A program made the translations under genes and the position numbers. A stretch of 64,000 bases of DNA from NCBI RefSeq assembly GCF_003255815.1, contig NC_037672.1, positions 107,770,686-107,834,685 on the forward strand, written 5' to 3'. The stretch comes from Theropithecus gelada. Taxonomy: Eukaryota > Chordata > Mammalia > Primates > Cercopithecidae. The notes beneath the pieces were generated by a model, which did not search any database, was not told where the DNA came from, and was given only the letters and a program-made list of their open reading frames with translations. Below are positions 11,086-22,402 of the stretch, piece by piece (position 1 is the stretch's first letter; every line of letters starts with the position of its first letter).

Positions 11086-11375
11086 GACAAGGGATTTCTG
11101 AGCCAGAGACTCTTCGTTCTTCAAATCTCACCTCATGTCACTTCCTCTGGAAGCCTTACCAAAAATTCTCAGCCTGTTGCACACCCCTTCTCTGCCATCA
11201 AGTAGCCTCCACAATACACCCTTCAGAGCCCTTGCTTCACTGTGCTGTAATTATTGGATTAACAGTCCATTTCTTCCACTGGGCTATGGGTCTTTGAGAA
11301 TATCTTCAACATCTCACCCTGTGTCTGGTCTAAATGCATGAATGAATGGGTATATGAATAAATGAATGAATGAAA
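11086..11375 (+). mobile_element. L2 3' end
   Basis: Shows cctcatgtcacttcctctgg, a middle block, and a terminal ATGA reiteration (gaatgaatgaaatgg), as expected for the L2 3' terminus. Diverged. Confidence 0.6.
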
Positions 11376-11830
11376 TGGTAGTGTGAAGGGGAAAGACCAT
11401 AAAAGTATCATCTTGCTCATCCTGTTTAAGACCAGTTCTAGTAGCACAAAAAGACTTGTGAGCTGGGTGCAGTGGCTCATGCCTCTAATCTCAGCACTTT
11501 GAGGGCCAAGGCAGGAGGATCACTTGAGTCCAGGAGTTCGAGACCAGCCTGACCAACATGGCAAAACCCCATTTCTACTGAAAATACAAAAATTAACTGG
11601 GCCTGGTGGTGCGTGCCTGCAGTCCCAGCTACTTGGGAGGCTGAGGCAGGAGAATCGTTTGAACCCAGGAGATGGAGGTTGCAGTGAGCCAAGATCATGC
11701 CCCTGCACTCCAACCTGGGTGACAGAGAGAGACTCAATCTCAATAGAAAAAAAAAAAAAAAATTAGCTGGACATGTTGTGTCATGCCTGTGATCCCACCT
11801 ACTTGGGAGGCTGAGGTGGGAGGGTGGCTT

Positions 11831-12667
11831 TAATATAGACAGGAGGCAGGGAAATACTGGGTAGAAGAGAGCAGTTCCTCAACAAAAGTTCCACCCTCAA
11901 GCCTGGAAACCTGCAGCCCTAAATGGGATAGGTATTCCTGCTTTCACACCCAAATGTTGCCTTTTCAGAGACCACTTTCCCCGTCACACCCCTATCCTGT
12001 GCCCATATAAACCCAAGATCCACTGGTAGAGCAGCAGAGCCACGGAGAACAGGAGAGGAGAGGAGAGGAGAGGAGAGGAGAGGAGAGGAGAGGAGAGGAG
12101 AGGAGAGGAGAGGAGAGGAGAGGAGAGGAGGGGAGGGGAGGGGAGGAGAGGAGAGGAGAGAAGAGAAGAGAAGAGAAGAGAAGAGAAGAGAAGAGAAGAG
12201 AGAACAGAAGAAACAACTAAACGTTGAGAGGAGTTCAGTTGGGGACAGTCGGAGAGATCAGTTGTGGGACGGCCAAACTCCAGGGAAGAACATCTTCCCA
12301 CTCCATCCCCTTTCTGCTGAGGGCCACCTCCATCACTCAATAAAATCTCTGCATTCATCATCCTTTAAGTCCATGTGACCTGATTCTTCCTGGATCCTGG
12401 ACAAGAACCCAGATACCAAGAGGGCAGGGTGTAAAAGGCTGTCACCCTGACTCTCCTCTGATCTGGATAACATTTGGCCATCCACAGAGAGCAAAGCTAA
12501 AAGACCATTGTAACACTCCTAAACACTGCCGTGAGGCCAGAGCCCAAAAGCACTTGCCATGCTCACCTGCATGCTACCCTTCCCATAAGGGGTTTGAGTG
12601 CACAGCAGCCGAGTAAATGAGCCATCCCCTTAGCGAGGGTCCTGCAAAGGGATACAGGGAATTCTCC
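11831..12667 (+). mobile_element. Class I-type solo LTR with pentanucleotide VNTR
   Basis: Inserted inside the third arm of the Alu. It shows an LTR-like order: a U3 region, a TATA-like cccatataaaccc (12002-12014), the AGGAG array (12051-12202), then AATAAA (12339-12344) followed by a U5-like region with gaagaacatcttcccactcc upstream and gtgacctgattcttcctgg downstream. The boundaries are approximate, and I cannot name the family with certainty. Confidence 0.65.
12051..12202. repeat. AGGAG/GGGGA/AGAAG pentanucleotide array
   Basis: About thirty 5-bp units in blocks: AGGAG first, then a short GGGGA block, AGGAG again, and finally AGAAG. It sits between the TATA-like box and the poly-A signal of the LTR, where the LTR transcript would lie. 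The Ser/Leu/Phe frames on - are artefacts. Confidence 0.95.
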
Positions 12668-12795
12668 CATCTCAGCTTGAGCCTAGGTTGTTGAGGCTAC
12701 AGTGAGCCATGATCATGCCACTACACTCCAGCTTGTGTGACAGCATGAGACCCTGTCTCAAATAAAAAAGAAAGAAAGAAAAAAAGGACTTGTGA

Positions 12796-13243
12796 ATCTT
12801 CATGTATTCTGCATTCCCAGCCTTATAGTTTGCACAAGGTAGTTGTCCAAAGAAGAACCATGAAGAGTTTAAACCTAAGAGCTATGGATACACGCGGCAA
12901 AACTTCACTTAAGAAATAAGGTCACATTTTTGTTTCCCATACTACACATTTTTAAAAAGCAGTAACAATGCAGGGGAAATTTGTGGAATATAATACAAGT
13001 TGTCATTTCACAATATCAGCCATTTTCACATCACACGCCTCTATTTGTGATTAAATTAATCATTTTTCTTCTCTCTCAACATGGCAGATCTTTGATGGAA
13101 AGTTCTAGGAAATGGTTGTAGTTAAACTAAAGGAGAAAATAGAGTAACAGAAAAAGAGAGAGAGAGAGAGAGAGAGAGAGGCAAACCAAAATGTTTCCTC
13201 AGGAACCTGAGGCTATCCCTATCTGCAGTTCAGGCTTAGGCAA
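12796..13243. other. Unrecognised; contains a (GA)n run
   Basis: No gene found. A pure GA microsatellite of about 13 units lies at 13155-13180. Confidence 0.6.
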
Positions 13244-13597
13244 TGATATGCTTTGGTTGGGTCTCCACCGAAATCTCAGCTTGAATTGTATATTCTAGAT
13301 TTCCCACGTGTTGCGGGAGGGACCCAGGGGGAGGTAATTGAATTATGGAGGCCGGTCTTTCCCATGCTATTCTCATGATAGTGAATAAGTCTCACGAGAT
13401 CTGATGAGTTTATCAGGGATTTCCACTTTTGCTTCTTCCTCATTTTCTCTTGCCGCTGCTATGTAAGAAGAGCCTTTTGCCTCCCGCCATGATTCTGAGG
13501 CCTCCCCAGCCATGTGGAACTGTAAGTCCAATTAAACCTTTTTTTGCTCCCAGCTTCAGGTGTGTCTTTATCCGCAGCATGAAAACAAACTAATACA
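13244..13597 (+). mobile_element. THE1 5' LTR
   Basis: 354 bp, tgatatgctttgg to actaataca. It contains the family markers gccatgtggaactgtaag and aagtctcacgagatctgat. Directly followed by gcaaattggtacctgg, the start of the internal region. Confidence 0.95.
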
Positions 13598-15160
13598 GCA
13601 AATTGGTACCTGGAGCGGGGCATTGCTGAAAAGATACCTGAAAATGTGGAAGCGACGTTGGAACTAGATAACAGGCAGAGATTGGAACAGTTTGCAGGGC
13701 TCAGAAGAAGACAGGAAAATATGGGAAAGTTTAGAACTTCCTAGAGACTTGTTGAATGGCTTTGCCCAAAACGCTGATGGCAATATGGACAATAAGGTCC
13801 AGGCTGAGGTCTCAAATGGAGATGAGGAGCTTGTTGGGAACTGGAGTAAAAGTGACTCTTGTTATGTTTTAGCACAGAGACTGGTAGCATTTTGCCCCTG
13901 CCCTAGAGATTTGTGGAACTTTGAACTTGAGAGAGATGATTTAATGTATCTGGTGGAAGAAATTTCTAAGTAGCAAAGCATTCGAGATGTAATTTGGGTG
14001 CTGTTAAAGGCATTCAGTTTTATGAGGGAAGTAGAGCATAAAAGTTTGGAAAATTTGCAGCATGACTATGTGATAGCAAAGAAAACCCCATTTTCTGGGA
14101 AGAAATTCAAGTCAGCTGCAGAAATTTGCATAAGTAGCAAGTAGCCTAATGTCAGTCCCCAAGACCTTGGGGAAAATGTCTCCAGGTCATGTCAGAGAAC
14201 TTCCTGGCAGCCCCTCCCATCACAGACCAGGAGGTTCAGGAGGAAAAAGTGGTTTAGTGGGCTGGGCCCAGAGTCCCCATGCTGTGTGCAGCCTAGGAAC
14301 TTGGTGCCCTGTTTCCCAACCACTCCAGCTATGGTTGAAAAGAGTCAACAAACAGCTTGGGCTGTGACTTCAGAGGGTGGAAGCACTAAGGCCTGGCAAC
14401 TTCCACGTGGTGTTGAGTGTGCAGGTGCACAGAAGTCAAGAATTCAGGTTTGGGAGCCTCCGCCTAGATTTCAGAAGATGTATGGAAATGCCTGGATGCC
14501 CAGGCAAAAGTTTGCTGCAGGGGTGGGGCCCTCATGAAGAACCTCTGCTAGGGCAGTGTGGAAGGGAAATGTGGGGTCGGAGCCCTCACACAGAGTCCCT
14601 ACTGGGCACCACCTAGTAGAACTGTGGCAACCATCCTCCACACCCCAGAATGGCAGGTCCACTGACAGCTTGCACTGTGCGCCTAGAAAAGCCGCAGAGA
14701 CTCAACAACAGCCCGTAAAAGCAGCTAGGAGGGAGACTCTACCCTGCAAAGGCACAGGGGCAGAGCTGCCCAAGACCATGAGAACCCACCTGTTGCATCA
14801 ACGTGACCTGGATGTGAGACCTGGAGTCAAAGGAGATCATTTTGGAGCTTTAAAATTTGACTGCCCCGCTGGATTTCGGACTTTCATGGGCCCTGTAACC
14901 CCTTTGTTTTGGCCAATTTCTCCCATTTGGAATGGCTGTATTTACCCCATACCTGTACCCACATTGTGTCTAGGAAGTAACTAGCTTGCTTTTGATTTTA
15001 CAGGCTCATAGGCTGAAGGGACTTGCCTTGTCTCAGATGAGACTTTGGACTGTGGGTGCTTGGGTTAATGCTGAAATGAGTTAAGACTGGAGGACTGTTG
15101 GGAAGGCTTGATTGTTTTTGAAATGTAAGGACATGAGATTTGGAGGAGCCAGGGGAGAAA
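13598..15160 (+). mobile_element. THE1 internal region, near full length
   Basis: About 1.56 kb of MaLR internal sequence: gcattgctgaaaagatacc near the start and a purine-rich aggggagaaa just before the 3' LTR (a polypurine-tract position). THE1 internals carry a decayed gag-like frame and no pol or env. The 93-codon piece at 13692-13973 and the 142-codon piece at 14556-14984 are remnants of that frame, broken by stops and indels. Confidence 0.93.
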
Positions 15161-15514
15161 TGATATGCTTTGGCTGTGTCACCACTGAAATCTCAACTTG
15201 AATTGTATCTCCCGGAATTCCCACGTGTGTAGGAGGGACCCTGGGGCAGGTAATTGAATGATGGGGGCCAGTCTTTCCCGTGCTATTCTCGTTATAGTGA
15301 ATAAGTCTCACAAGATCTGATGGGTATATCAGGGGTTTCCGCTTTTGCTTCTACCTCATTTTCTTTTGTTGCTGCCATGTAGGAAGAGCCTTTCACGTCC
15401 CGCCATGATTTTGAGGCCTCCCCCAGCCATGTGGAACTGTAAGTCCCATTAAACCTTTTTTTGTTCCCAGTTTCAGGTATGTCTTTATTAGCAGTGTGAA
15501 AATAAACTAATACG
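15161..15514 (+). mobile_element. THE1 3' LTR
   Basis: Pairs with the 5' LTR at 13244-13597. By eye the two LTRs differ at about 45 of 354 positions (roughly 13%), consistent with a pre-Old World monkey insertion. The flanks ggcaa (13239-13243) and gggaa or ggaaa (after 15513) look like a 5-bp duplication with one mismatch. Confidence 0.93.
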
Positions 15515-15750
15515 GGAAAGTTCTGGCTGCTACTCCACGGAATCTGCTAGACCTTATTTCACTCTCTCTGACATTGGTAGTGAAAGGACTTTTCCAGCCA
15601 CCTAGAGATTTATGACAATAACTTCACATTCAGATGCACTGGAGAGAGAATTTTAGGAGGGGTTGGAGGTATAGCTCTTAACTGGCATTTCAGAATTTGA
15701 TGATACATATTTTAAAGAAGTTTCTTCTGCACTTGGCAACAACACGTCTC

Positions 15751-16050
15751 TTTTTTTTTTTTTTTTGAGACGGAGTCTCGCTGTGTCGCCCAGGCTGGAG
15801 TGCAGTGGCCGGATCTCAGCTCACTGCAAGCTCCGCCTCCCGGGTTTACACCATTCTCCTGCCTCAGCCTCCCCAGTAGCTGGGACTACAGGTGCCCGCC
15901 ACCTCGCCCGGCTAGTTTTTTGTATTTTTTTTAGTAGAGACGAGGTTTCAACGTGTTAGCCAGGATGGTCTGGATCTCCTGACCTTGTGATCCGCCCGTC
16001 TCGGCCTCCCAAAGTGCTGGGATTACAGGCTTGAGCCACCGCGCCTGGCC
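15751..16050 (-). mobile_element. AluY, Old World monkey type
   Basis: A low-divergence antisense AluY with ggccggatctcagctcac and ttacaggcttgagccacc. I associate these variants with cercopithecid AluY. Target duplication aacacgtctctttt (15741 onward) and aacatgtctctttt (16051 onward), one mismatch. Confidence 0.95.
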
Positions 16051-16064
16051 AACATGTCTCTTTT

Positions 16065-16780
16065 GTTGTGTCTCACAGTTGAGAATTCTTTGACCTTCAC
16101 TTTTTCTGTAATCCCTACGCCTTATCCCTCCTCCATTAGCAAAGCTCTCCCAAGTCTAAGAAACCCTGAGTGGTCCCGAGAGAAACAATGGAATGCCTTT
16201 AGGTGACTTGAAAAAGAGGGAATCATTTAACTTAACTTCCAGCTCCTCAGAGACCTAGACAGGCTATTAGAAATAAGTACCAAGTGAATAATGGCTCTAT
16301 GTCTAAATAGAAATGAACTGCCTATCATGTATGGATCACCAGGTTCAGACCATCTTGTGCTTCTCCCTGAAGAACAGTCCTGAAGATAATGGAAGTTCAT
16401 TGAATTGGTTTATGATGTAACCCTAAGGAATATGTTGGTTGGCTCTGCTTGGGTCATGTGTCCACCTCTAGAACAATAACTGGGTTCAGGGATGGGGTGC
16501 TTAGATTGCCCCTGCCTGGGTCAAATGCCCACTCCATACCTGTGGTTAAGGAGAAGAGAGAGAGAGAGAGAGAGAGAGATGGCAGCCCCATGACTGGCAG
16601 GGTGTACTTGCAACAAAGGGGTTTCTCACATTTCCCCAGAGGCACACTGGGATGCAGTTGAAACCGTCCCTATGAACTTTATAAATTAGGGAAAAAGGGA
16701 AGGGGAGAAAGGAAAGTAAACCTAGCTTGCAGCACACTCAGCATTAATCATGAAGCAGCTCACTCTGTGACCTGCTTTCC
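16065..16780. other. Unrecognised; contains a (GA)n run
   Basis: No gene. A GA microsatellite of about 12 units lies at 16555-16579. The right part may already belong to the LTR-like element that follows. Confidence 0.5.
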
Positions 16781-17600
16781 TCGTAGCTGTTTGGCGCCAG
16801 TTGCCTCAGAATTACAGACTCCATCACAAGATTATAGCTCCCCCTAACTGCTCTATGGATAACAAATTGAACATTACAAAATATTAAGTTTTCCAGGTCG
16901 GGCGTGGTGGCTCATGCCTATAATCCCAGGACATTGGGAGGCCAAGGCGGGAAGATCACAAGGTCAGGAGTTCAAGACCAGGCTGGCCAGTATGGTGAAA
17001 CCCCATCTCTACTAAAAATACAAAAATTAGCCAGGTGTGGTGGCGGGCACCTGTAGTCCCACCTACTTGGGAGGCTGAGGCAGGATCATCGCTTGAACCT
17101 GGGAGGTGGAGGTTGCAATGAGCCAAGATTGCACCACTGCATTCCAGCCTGGGCAACAAAGAGAGACTCTGCCTCAAAAATTAAAAAAAAAAAGAAGAAG
17201 AAAAAGAAAAAAGAAAAATACTAAGTTTTCCAATTGAGATATTATTTCAGGTCCTACCTACTGATAAAACTACTGATGTCAACTGGTCTGAAGGACCCCA
17301 CAAAGACCTTACTCACCAAAGAATGCAGTTTTGATATCCTGATGATTTCATCCCTCTTATCTCAACCCATCAATGACCCCAATTCTCCAACCCTTCACCC
17401 TCTATAATCCCCTTAAAAACTCCAGCCCCGAATTCCTCAGGGAGATCCATGTGAGGGTCTCCTCCCATCCCCTCGCTTGGTGACTTGTGATCATTAAATT
17501 CTTTGTTTTTTTTTTTCTTTGCTGCAACCCCTGCTGTCTCAGTGTACTGGTGTGTCCTGCACAGTGGGCATGTGAAACTGTTAGTCCTAAAACACAGTTA
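16781..17600 (+). mobile_element. Class I-type LTR candidate, interrupted by an Alu
   Basis: A U3-like segment (gttttccaattgagat, aaagaccttactcaccaaag) is split by the Alu at 16896-17215. It continues to ccccttaaaaactccagcc, an ATTAAA signal (17493-17498) and a U5-like ctgctgtctcagtgtact. This resembles MER-type ERV1 LTRs, but the boundaries and family are inferred. Confidence 0.55.
16896..17215 (+). mobile_element. Full-length Alu
   Basis: Two arms with an AAG/AAAAG tail. Target duplication of 17 bp with one mismatch: aaatattaagttttcca left, aaatactaagttttcca right (17216-17232). Confidence 0.95.
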
Positions 17601-18300
17601 CCAGAAGAGGAGAAGCAAAAACAACAAATGTCCACTTTGATACAGCAAGAAATAAGATTATAAGCTCTGCTTTTCCTTTTCTTTCCCCTACTGATGTTGC
17701 AAACTAAATCCCTTATGTCAATAATTTACTTATCTCCCCAAATCTCTTCTTTTGCTTTGGAAAATTTTTCTTTCACTGTCATTTTAAGTCTCCTCTGAAA
17801 CCCTAACATTTAATCTAATCTCTTTACATCTAATCTCTTGCCTATTATTTTATCTCCAGTAATCCCATTTTTTTTCTTCCTCCACATCCTGAGTGAAACT
17901 CCAATTTTGAAAACTCAAAGTGATGAGAAATTGGCCTCAAATACATGACATCTCATAAATCATCAGACTTTATAACAGATATCTCTTCCAAAGCTCTTTC
18001 TCAAGACACTTAAGTAAGTATAAGAGATCTCCACATAACCTAATTGAGAAAGGCTCTGGCTAGTTGAACTGGCTAAGAAGAATCTACTCTCTGAGAGCCT
18101 ATCACACTCAGAGAACATGAACCACAGATGGTCAGGCTGAGGGTGGCATGCAGTTTGTAGAGCAGCCAGTTTGTCAAAGTTCTCTTTCCCCTTTCTCATT
18201 TGCCTGCTTAGAGCCATAAAACTTTCTCAGCACCATAAGACAGAGCAAAAAAGTAAAAGAAAAAAAAACCCGTAAAACTTGCAAGCTGGAGGAGATTTTA
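17601..18300. other. Unrecognised, AT-rich stretch
   Basis: No gene and no repeat I can name on either strand. Minus frames at 17963-18217 and 18174-18374 show no domain features. Confidence 0.5.
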
Positions 18301-18304
18301 CTGA

Positions 18305-18375
18305 CTATATTATCCAATCTCTTCATTTCACAATAGGGAAACTGAGGCCCAGAAAGGTGAAGGGATTTGTCCAAG
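18305..18375 (-). mobile_element. MIR fragment
   Basis: A short antisense MIR core: atttcacaatagggaaactg then aggcccagaaaggtgaag. Confidence 0.6.
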
Positions 18376-19016
18376 TGTGATAGTTAATTTTATGTGCCAA
18401 TTTAACTTGGCTACAGGATGCCCAGATAAGGTTAAATATTATTTCTAGCTGTATCTGTGAGGTGTTTCTGGAAGAGACTAGCATGTGAATTGGTGAACTG
18501 AGTAAAGTAGATGGCCTCCTGCAATGTAGGTGGACATCATCCAGTCCGTTAAGGGGCCAAATAGAACAAGAAGGTGAAATCCACTCTCTGTGTGGATGCT
18601 TGTGTTAGAACATTGATTTTCTCCCACCATTGGCATCCTTGGCTCTCAGGCCTTCAGACTCAGACTGAATTTTTTTTTTTTTTAAACAGTCTTGCTTTGT
18701 CGCCCAGGATGGAGTGCAGTGGTGCAATCTTGGCTCACCACAGCCTCCTCCTCCCCGGTTCAAGCGATTCTCCTGCTTCAGCCTCCCAAGTAGCTGGGAC
18801 TATAGGCACATGCCACCACAACTGGCTAATTCTTGTATTTTTAGTAGAGACGGGGTTTCACCATGTTGACCAGGCTGGTCTCAAACTCCTGACCTCAGGT
18901 GATCCACCTGCCTCAGCCTCCCAAAGTGCTGGGATTACAGGTGTGAGCCACCATGCCTGGCATGAATCTCTTTATATATCACACTGATTCTCTTTCTCTG
19001 GAGAACCCAACTAATA
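18376..19016 (+). mobile_element. LTR-like repeat split by an Alu
   Basis: Begins gtgatagttaattttatgtg and ends tctctggagaacccaacta, a pair of ends common to an old mammalian repeat that I associate with ERVL/MaLR LTRs. The Alu at 18670-18960 divides it. Family name uncertain. Confidence 0.6.
18670..18960 (-). mobile_element. Full-length Alu
   Basis: An antisense Alu of the S type, ending ccaccatgcctgg, inserted in the older LTR-like repeat. Confidence 0.94.
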
Positions 19017-19132
19017 AACCAGGATTCCCCAGCAAGTTAATGGCAGGACTGGGAAAGAACTCAAGCCTTCTGACAGGAGGCCTAGTACTCTTTCCACTGC
19101 CACATTTTTCTTTTTCAAGGTATTTGTCTTCT

Positions 19133-19427
19133 GGGACTAGCATGGTGGCTCACGCCTGTAATCCCAGCACCTTAGGAGGCTTAGATGGGTGGATTGCTTG
19201 ACCCCAGGAGTTTAAGACCAGCCTGGGCAACATGATGAAACCCAGTCTCTACAAAAAGCAAAAATTAGCTGGGCGTGGTGGTGCATGCCTGTAGTCCCAG
19301 CTACTCGGGAGGCTGAGGTGGGAGAATTGCTTGGGTACAGAAGGTGAAGACTGCAGTGAACTGAGATCACACCTCTGCACTCCAGCCTGGGTGACAGAGC
19401 AGCACCTTATCTCAGCAACAACAAAAA
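19133..19427 (+). mobile_element. Full-length Alu
   Basis: A sense Alu with a CAACAA tail. The flanks tatttgtcttct and tattcgtcttct form a duplication with one mismatch. Confidence 0.93.
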
Positions 19428-19604
19428 GATATTCGTCTTCTAATAGGCAGCTATAATGACTCCTTCCAAGTCTTGCTTTGTATGCATTTGAGACTGGTAA
19501 GCCTTCCTCCCTCCATCCTTCTCTTCCTTCCTTCCCTTCTTCCATTCGTTTTCTATCTTGTTATATATAAAGTATAAAATCCAACAAAAGAATTAATACA
19601 AGAA

Positions 19605-19715
19605 AGGCCAAGGTGGGAGGATAACTTGAGGTCAGGAGTTTGGGGCTGCAGTAAGCCACGATTGTGCCAATGCACTCCAGCCTGGGTGACAGAGCGAGGA
19701 TGCAACTAAACAAAT
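19605..19715 (+). mobile_element. Alu fragment
   Basis: About 110 bp of one sense arm, aggccaaggtgggagg to gggtgacagagcgagg. The head is missing. Confidence 0.8.
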
Positions 19716-19850
19716 TTATTAAAAAATAAGGTAACAGTATAAGAAGAAGGACAATGAGGTTAAAAACATGTATTATATAAAGGTAAACACCTGCCACAAG
19801 GACAAGTCACAGATTTGCCTCCAAGTTCTAACAATGAAGACGTGCATCAG

Positions 19851-20130
19851 TTTCCTTCCTTCCTTTCTCTTTGTTTCTTTCCTTTTTCCTCTCTCTCTTT
19901 CTTTTTTTCTTTTCCTTCCTTCCTTTCTTTCAACAAAATCCACTCTGTTACCAAGGCTGGAGTGCAGGGGCACAATCACGGCTCACTGCAGCCTCGACCT
20001 CCCAGGCTCAAGCAATCCTCCCACCTCAGCCTCCCACCTACGCCTGAGTGGGACTACCGGCTTGCGCCACCATACCCAGCTAATTTTTGTTTCTTTGTAG
20101 AGATGGGATCTCCCTATGTTACCCAGGCTG
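19851..20130 (-). mobile_element. Truncated Alu with expanded CTTT/CTTCC tail
   Basis: An 80-nt pyrimidine tract (19851-19930) grades into an antisense Alu that stops at atgttacccaggctg, so the head is lost. The tract is an expanded poly-A tail read from the other strand. Confidence 0.88.
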
Positions 20131-21062
20131 ACAGTATTCTTTATAATAGATCAATTACTCAGGATGACACAATTCTTCTTAATACTGAAACCAGATGGAA
20201 AGAATCTTCAGAGGTTATATATAATAAAAAATAGGTGAGGCTTTTTTTTTTTCCATTTAAATTACCAGGCCTGGAACAGGCTGAAAAGCTAGTCTTTAGC
20301 AGTTTAATTGGTGTTCATTGTTATAAGCTCACATTACAAGGTGTTAAAAGGGCCTCCTAAACCTTACACAATAGTCAATTCTCTGCTCATGGTAAGCCCC
20401 AGTCATGGTCTCTATCTGATGCCTCTGATGGTGAAGGCTGGATCATGGTTGGAAAAGGCGGTCCACTGGGGCCCATGCCTTTCTTGAGGCCTCATCTATA
20501 GTTTGGACCCAACATATCAGAGGGATAGCAAAAGAGGGCCTGTGTATTTCTTTGTAATTCAAGTATCAAATCTTAAAAGTGAGTTCATTCATCATTAGAT
20601 ATTTTCCATGCATCTTTTCTTTTTTATTAACATAAATAAGGAGTAAATGCAACTTCCCAACAGTCAGTTCATTAAAACACATATACATAAGTAGAGAACA
20701 AAAGAGATCTCAGTAATTAAAGTAAAAGTAGCATTCTAGGTTTCCCTTCATATGCAGATTGCCCAATTGTCCTCTAGGGGCACTAAGATCTTAAAAGCAA
20801 CAATGAGAAATCTGCTTTCATTATCAAGTAGAGTTCTTTAGGTTTTCATACATAGTGCAAATAAATTTTTGTACTACTGAATAATTTTGTGTATCAAATG
20901 TGTATAGAGGAAGTATGTCGGAATACATCAGAAATAAAGAAAGCACGAGACAGATAGAAGCTCATGATCTAGTCCATCTCCTTTCCCAGAGAGGCCCTGA
21001 GTCCCCAGGGGCCAAGACAAAGTAATTCCCTTGACCCCGATTGCTCTCTGTCTCTCACTGTC
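20131..21062. other. Unrecognised stretch
   Basis: About 930 bp without gene or recognised repeat. There are only two short hints of A/T-rich simple sequence. Confidence 0.5.
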
Positions 21063-21400
21063 TTTTATTTATTTACTTATTTATTTATTTTGAGGTGGAG
21101 TTTCACTCTTGTTGCCCAGGCTAGGGTGCAATGGTGTGATCTCGGCTCACTGCAACCTCCACCTCCCAAGTTCAAGCAATTTTCCTGCCTCAGCTTCCCG
21201 AGTAACTGGGATTACAAGCAGGCCCCACCATGCCTGGCTAATTTTTTTGTATTTTTAATAGAGACAGGGTTTCCCCATGTTGGCCAGGCTGGTCTCGAAC
21301 TCCTGACCTCAGGTGATCCACCCCCCCTAAACCTCCCAAAATGCGGGAATTACAGGTGTGAGCCGCCACGCCTGCCTGTGTGTGAGCCACCATGCCTGCC
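21063..21400 (-). mobile_element. Alu with duplicated 5' tip
   Basis: Antisense Alu. Its last block, gtgtgagccgccacgcctgc, is repeated with small changes as gtgtgagccaccatgcctgc, adding about 24 bp at the Alu head. Confidence 0.92.
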
Positions 21401-21435
21401 CCTGTCACTCACTATCAAAGTGAAATTCTTAACTT

Positions 21436-21680
21436 GGCCAGGCATGGTGGCTCACACCTGTAATCCCAGCACTTTAGGAGGCCGAGGCAGCTGGATCACC
21501 TGAGTTCAAAACCAGCCTGGCCAACATGGTGAAACCCTGTCTCTACTAAAAATACAAAAATTAGCTGGGCTGAGGCAAGAGAATCGCTTGAACCTGGGAG
21601 GTGGAGTTTGCAGTGAGGCAAGATCATGCCACTCCACTGCAGCCTTAGAGACAGAGTGAAACTCCATCTCAAAAAAAAAA
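21436..21680 (+). mobile_element. Alu with internal deletion
   Basis: Sense Alu in which attagctgggc runs straight into tgaggcaagagaatcgc. About 45 bp of the right arm is lost. Confidence 0.92.
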
Positions 21681-21682
21681 GA

Positions 21683-22000
21683 GGCTGGGCATGGTGCCTC
21701 ACGCCTGTAATCCCAGTACTTTGAGAGGCTGAGGCAGGCAGATCACCTGAGGTTGGGAGTTCAAGACCCTGACAAACATGGAAAAATACCATCTCTACTA
21801 AAAATACAAAATTAGCCGGGTGTGGTGGCACATGCCTGTAATCCCAGCCTCTCAAGAGACTGAGGCGGGAGAGTCACTTGAACCCAGGAGGCAGAGGTTG
21901 CAGTGAGCTGAGATCACGCCATTGCTCTCCAGCCTGGGCAATGAGAGCAAAACTCCGTCTCAAAAAAAAAAAAAGAAAGAAAAGAAAAAAGAAAGAAAAT
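21683..22000 (+). mobile_element. Full-length Alu
   Basis: Starts directly at the tail of the preceding Alu, so it probably integrated at that A-run. GAAA-type tail. Confidence 0.93.
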
Positions 22001-22061
22001 TTTAATCACAGACTTCAGGTTTCTGGCAGAAACTGTTTTCAGTGTTGAAAGCACATGCTCA

Positions 22062-22361
22062 GCCGGGCGCGGTGGCTCACGCCTGTAATCCCAGCACTTT
22101 GGGAGGCTGAGACAGGCGGATCACGAGGTCAGGAGATCAAGACCATCCTGGCGAACACGGTGAAACCCCGTCTCTACTAAAAATACAAAAAATTAGCCGG
22201 GCGCAGTGGCAGGCGCCTGTAGTCCAGCTACTCAGGAGGCTGAGGCAGGAGAATGGCGTGAACCCGGGAGGCGGAGCTTGCAGTGAGCCGACATCGCGCC
22301 ACTGCACTCCAGCCTGGGGCACAGAGCGAGACTCTGTCTCAAAGCAAGACAAAAAAAAAAA
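22062..22361 (+). mobile_element. AluY, full length
   Basis: Low-divergence sense AluY (gccgggcgcggtggctcac). Perfect 15-bp duplication gaaagcacatgctca at 22047-22061 and 22362-22376. Confidence 0.96.
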
Positions 22362-22402
22362 GAAAGCACATGCTCACAGTGTTGTGAAAACTCCAGGGTA
22401 AA

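Larger units (their letters stand above)
11462..12786 (+). mobile_element. Three-armed Alu split by an LTR
   Basis: A left arm and a right arm with an A tail occupy 11462-11762. A second right-arm-like segment starts attagctggacatgttg at 11762, is interrupted near 11830, and resumes near 12668 (cttgagcctaggttgttg) to its own A/GAAA tail. One duplication, gacttgtga at 11453-11461 and 12787-12795, brackets everything. The parsimonious reading is one left-right-right Alu insertion later split by the LTR. Alu-into-Alu insertion with loss of an arm is the alternative. Confidence 0.75.

Noticed and set aside
11984..12361. 125-codon Ser/Leu-rich minus frame
   Set aside because: Produced by the AGGAG array inside the LTR.
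13692..13973. 93-codon frame as a gene
   Set aside because: It lies in the THE1 internal region between two LTRs.
18574..18987. 137-codon frame with repeated SPRMECSGAI/SASQVAGT-type text, and similar frames throughout
   Set aside because: This is the well-known antisense Alu translation. The same text recurs at dozens of Alu positions.
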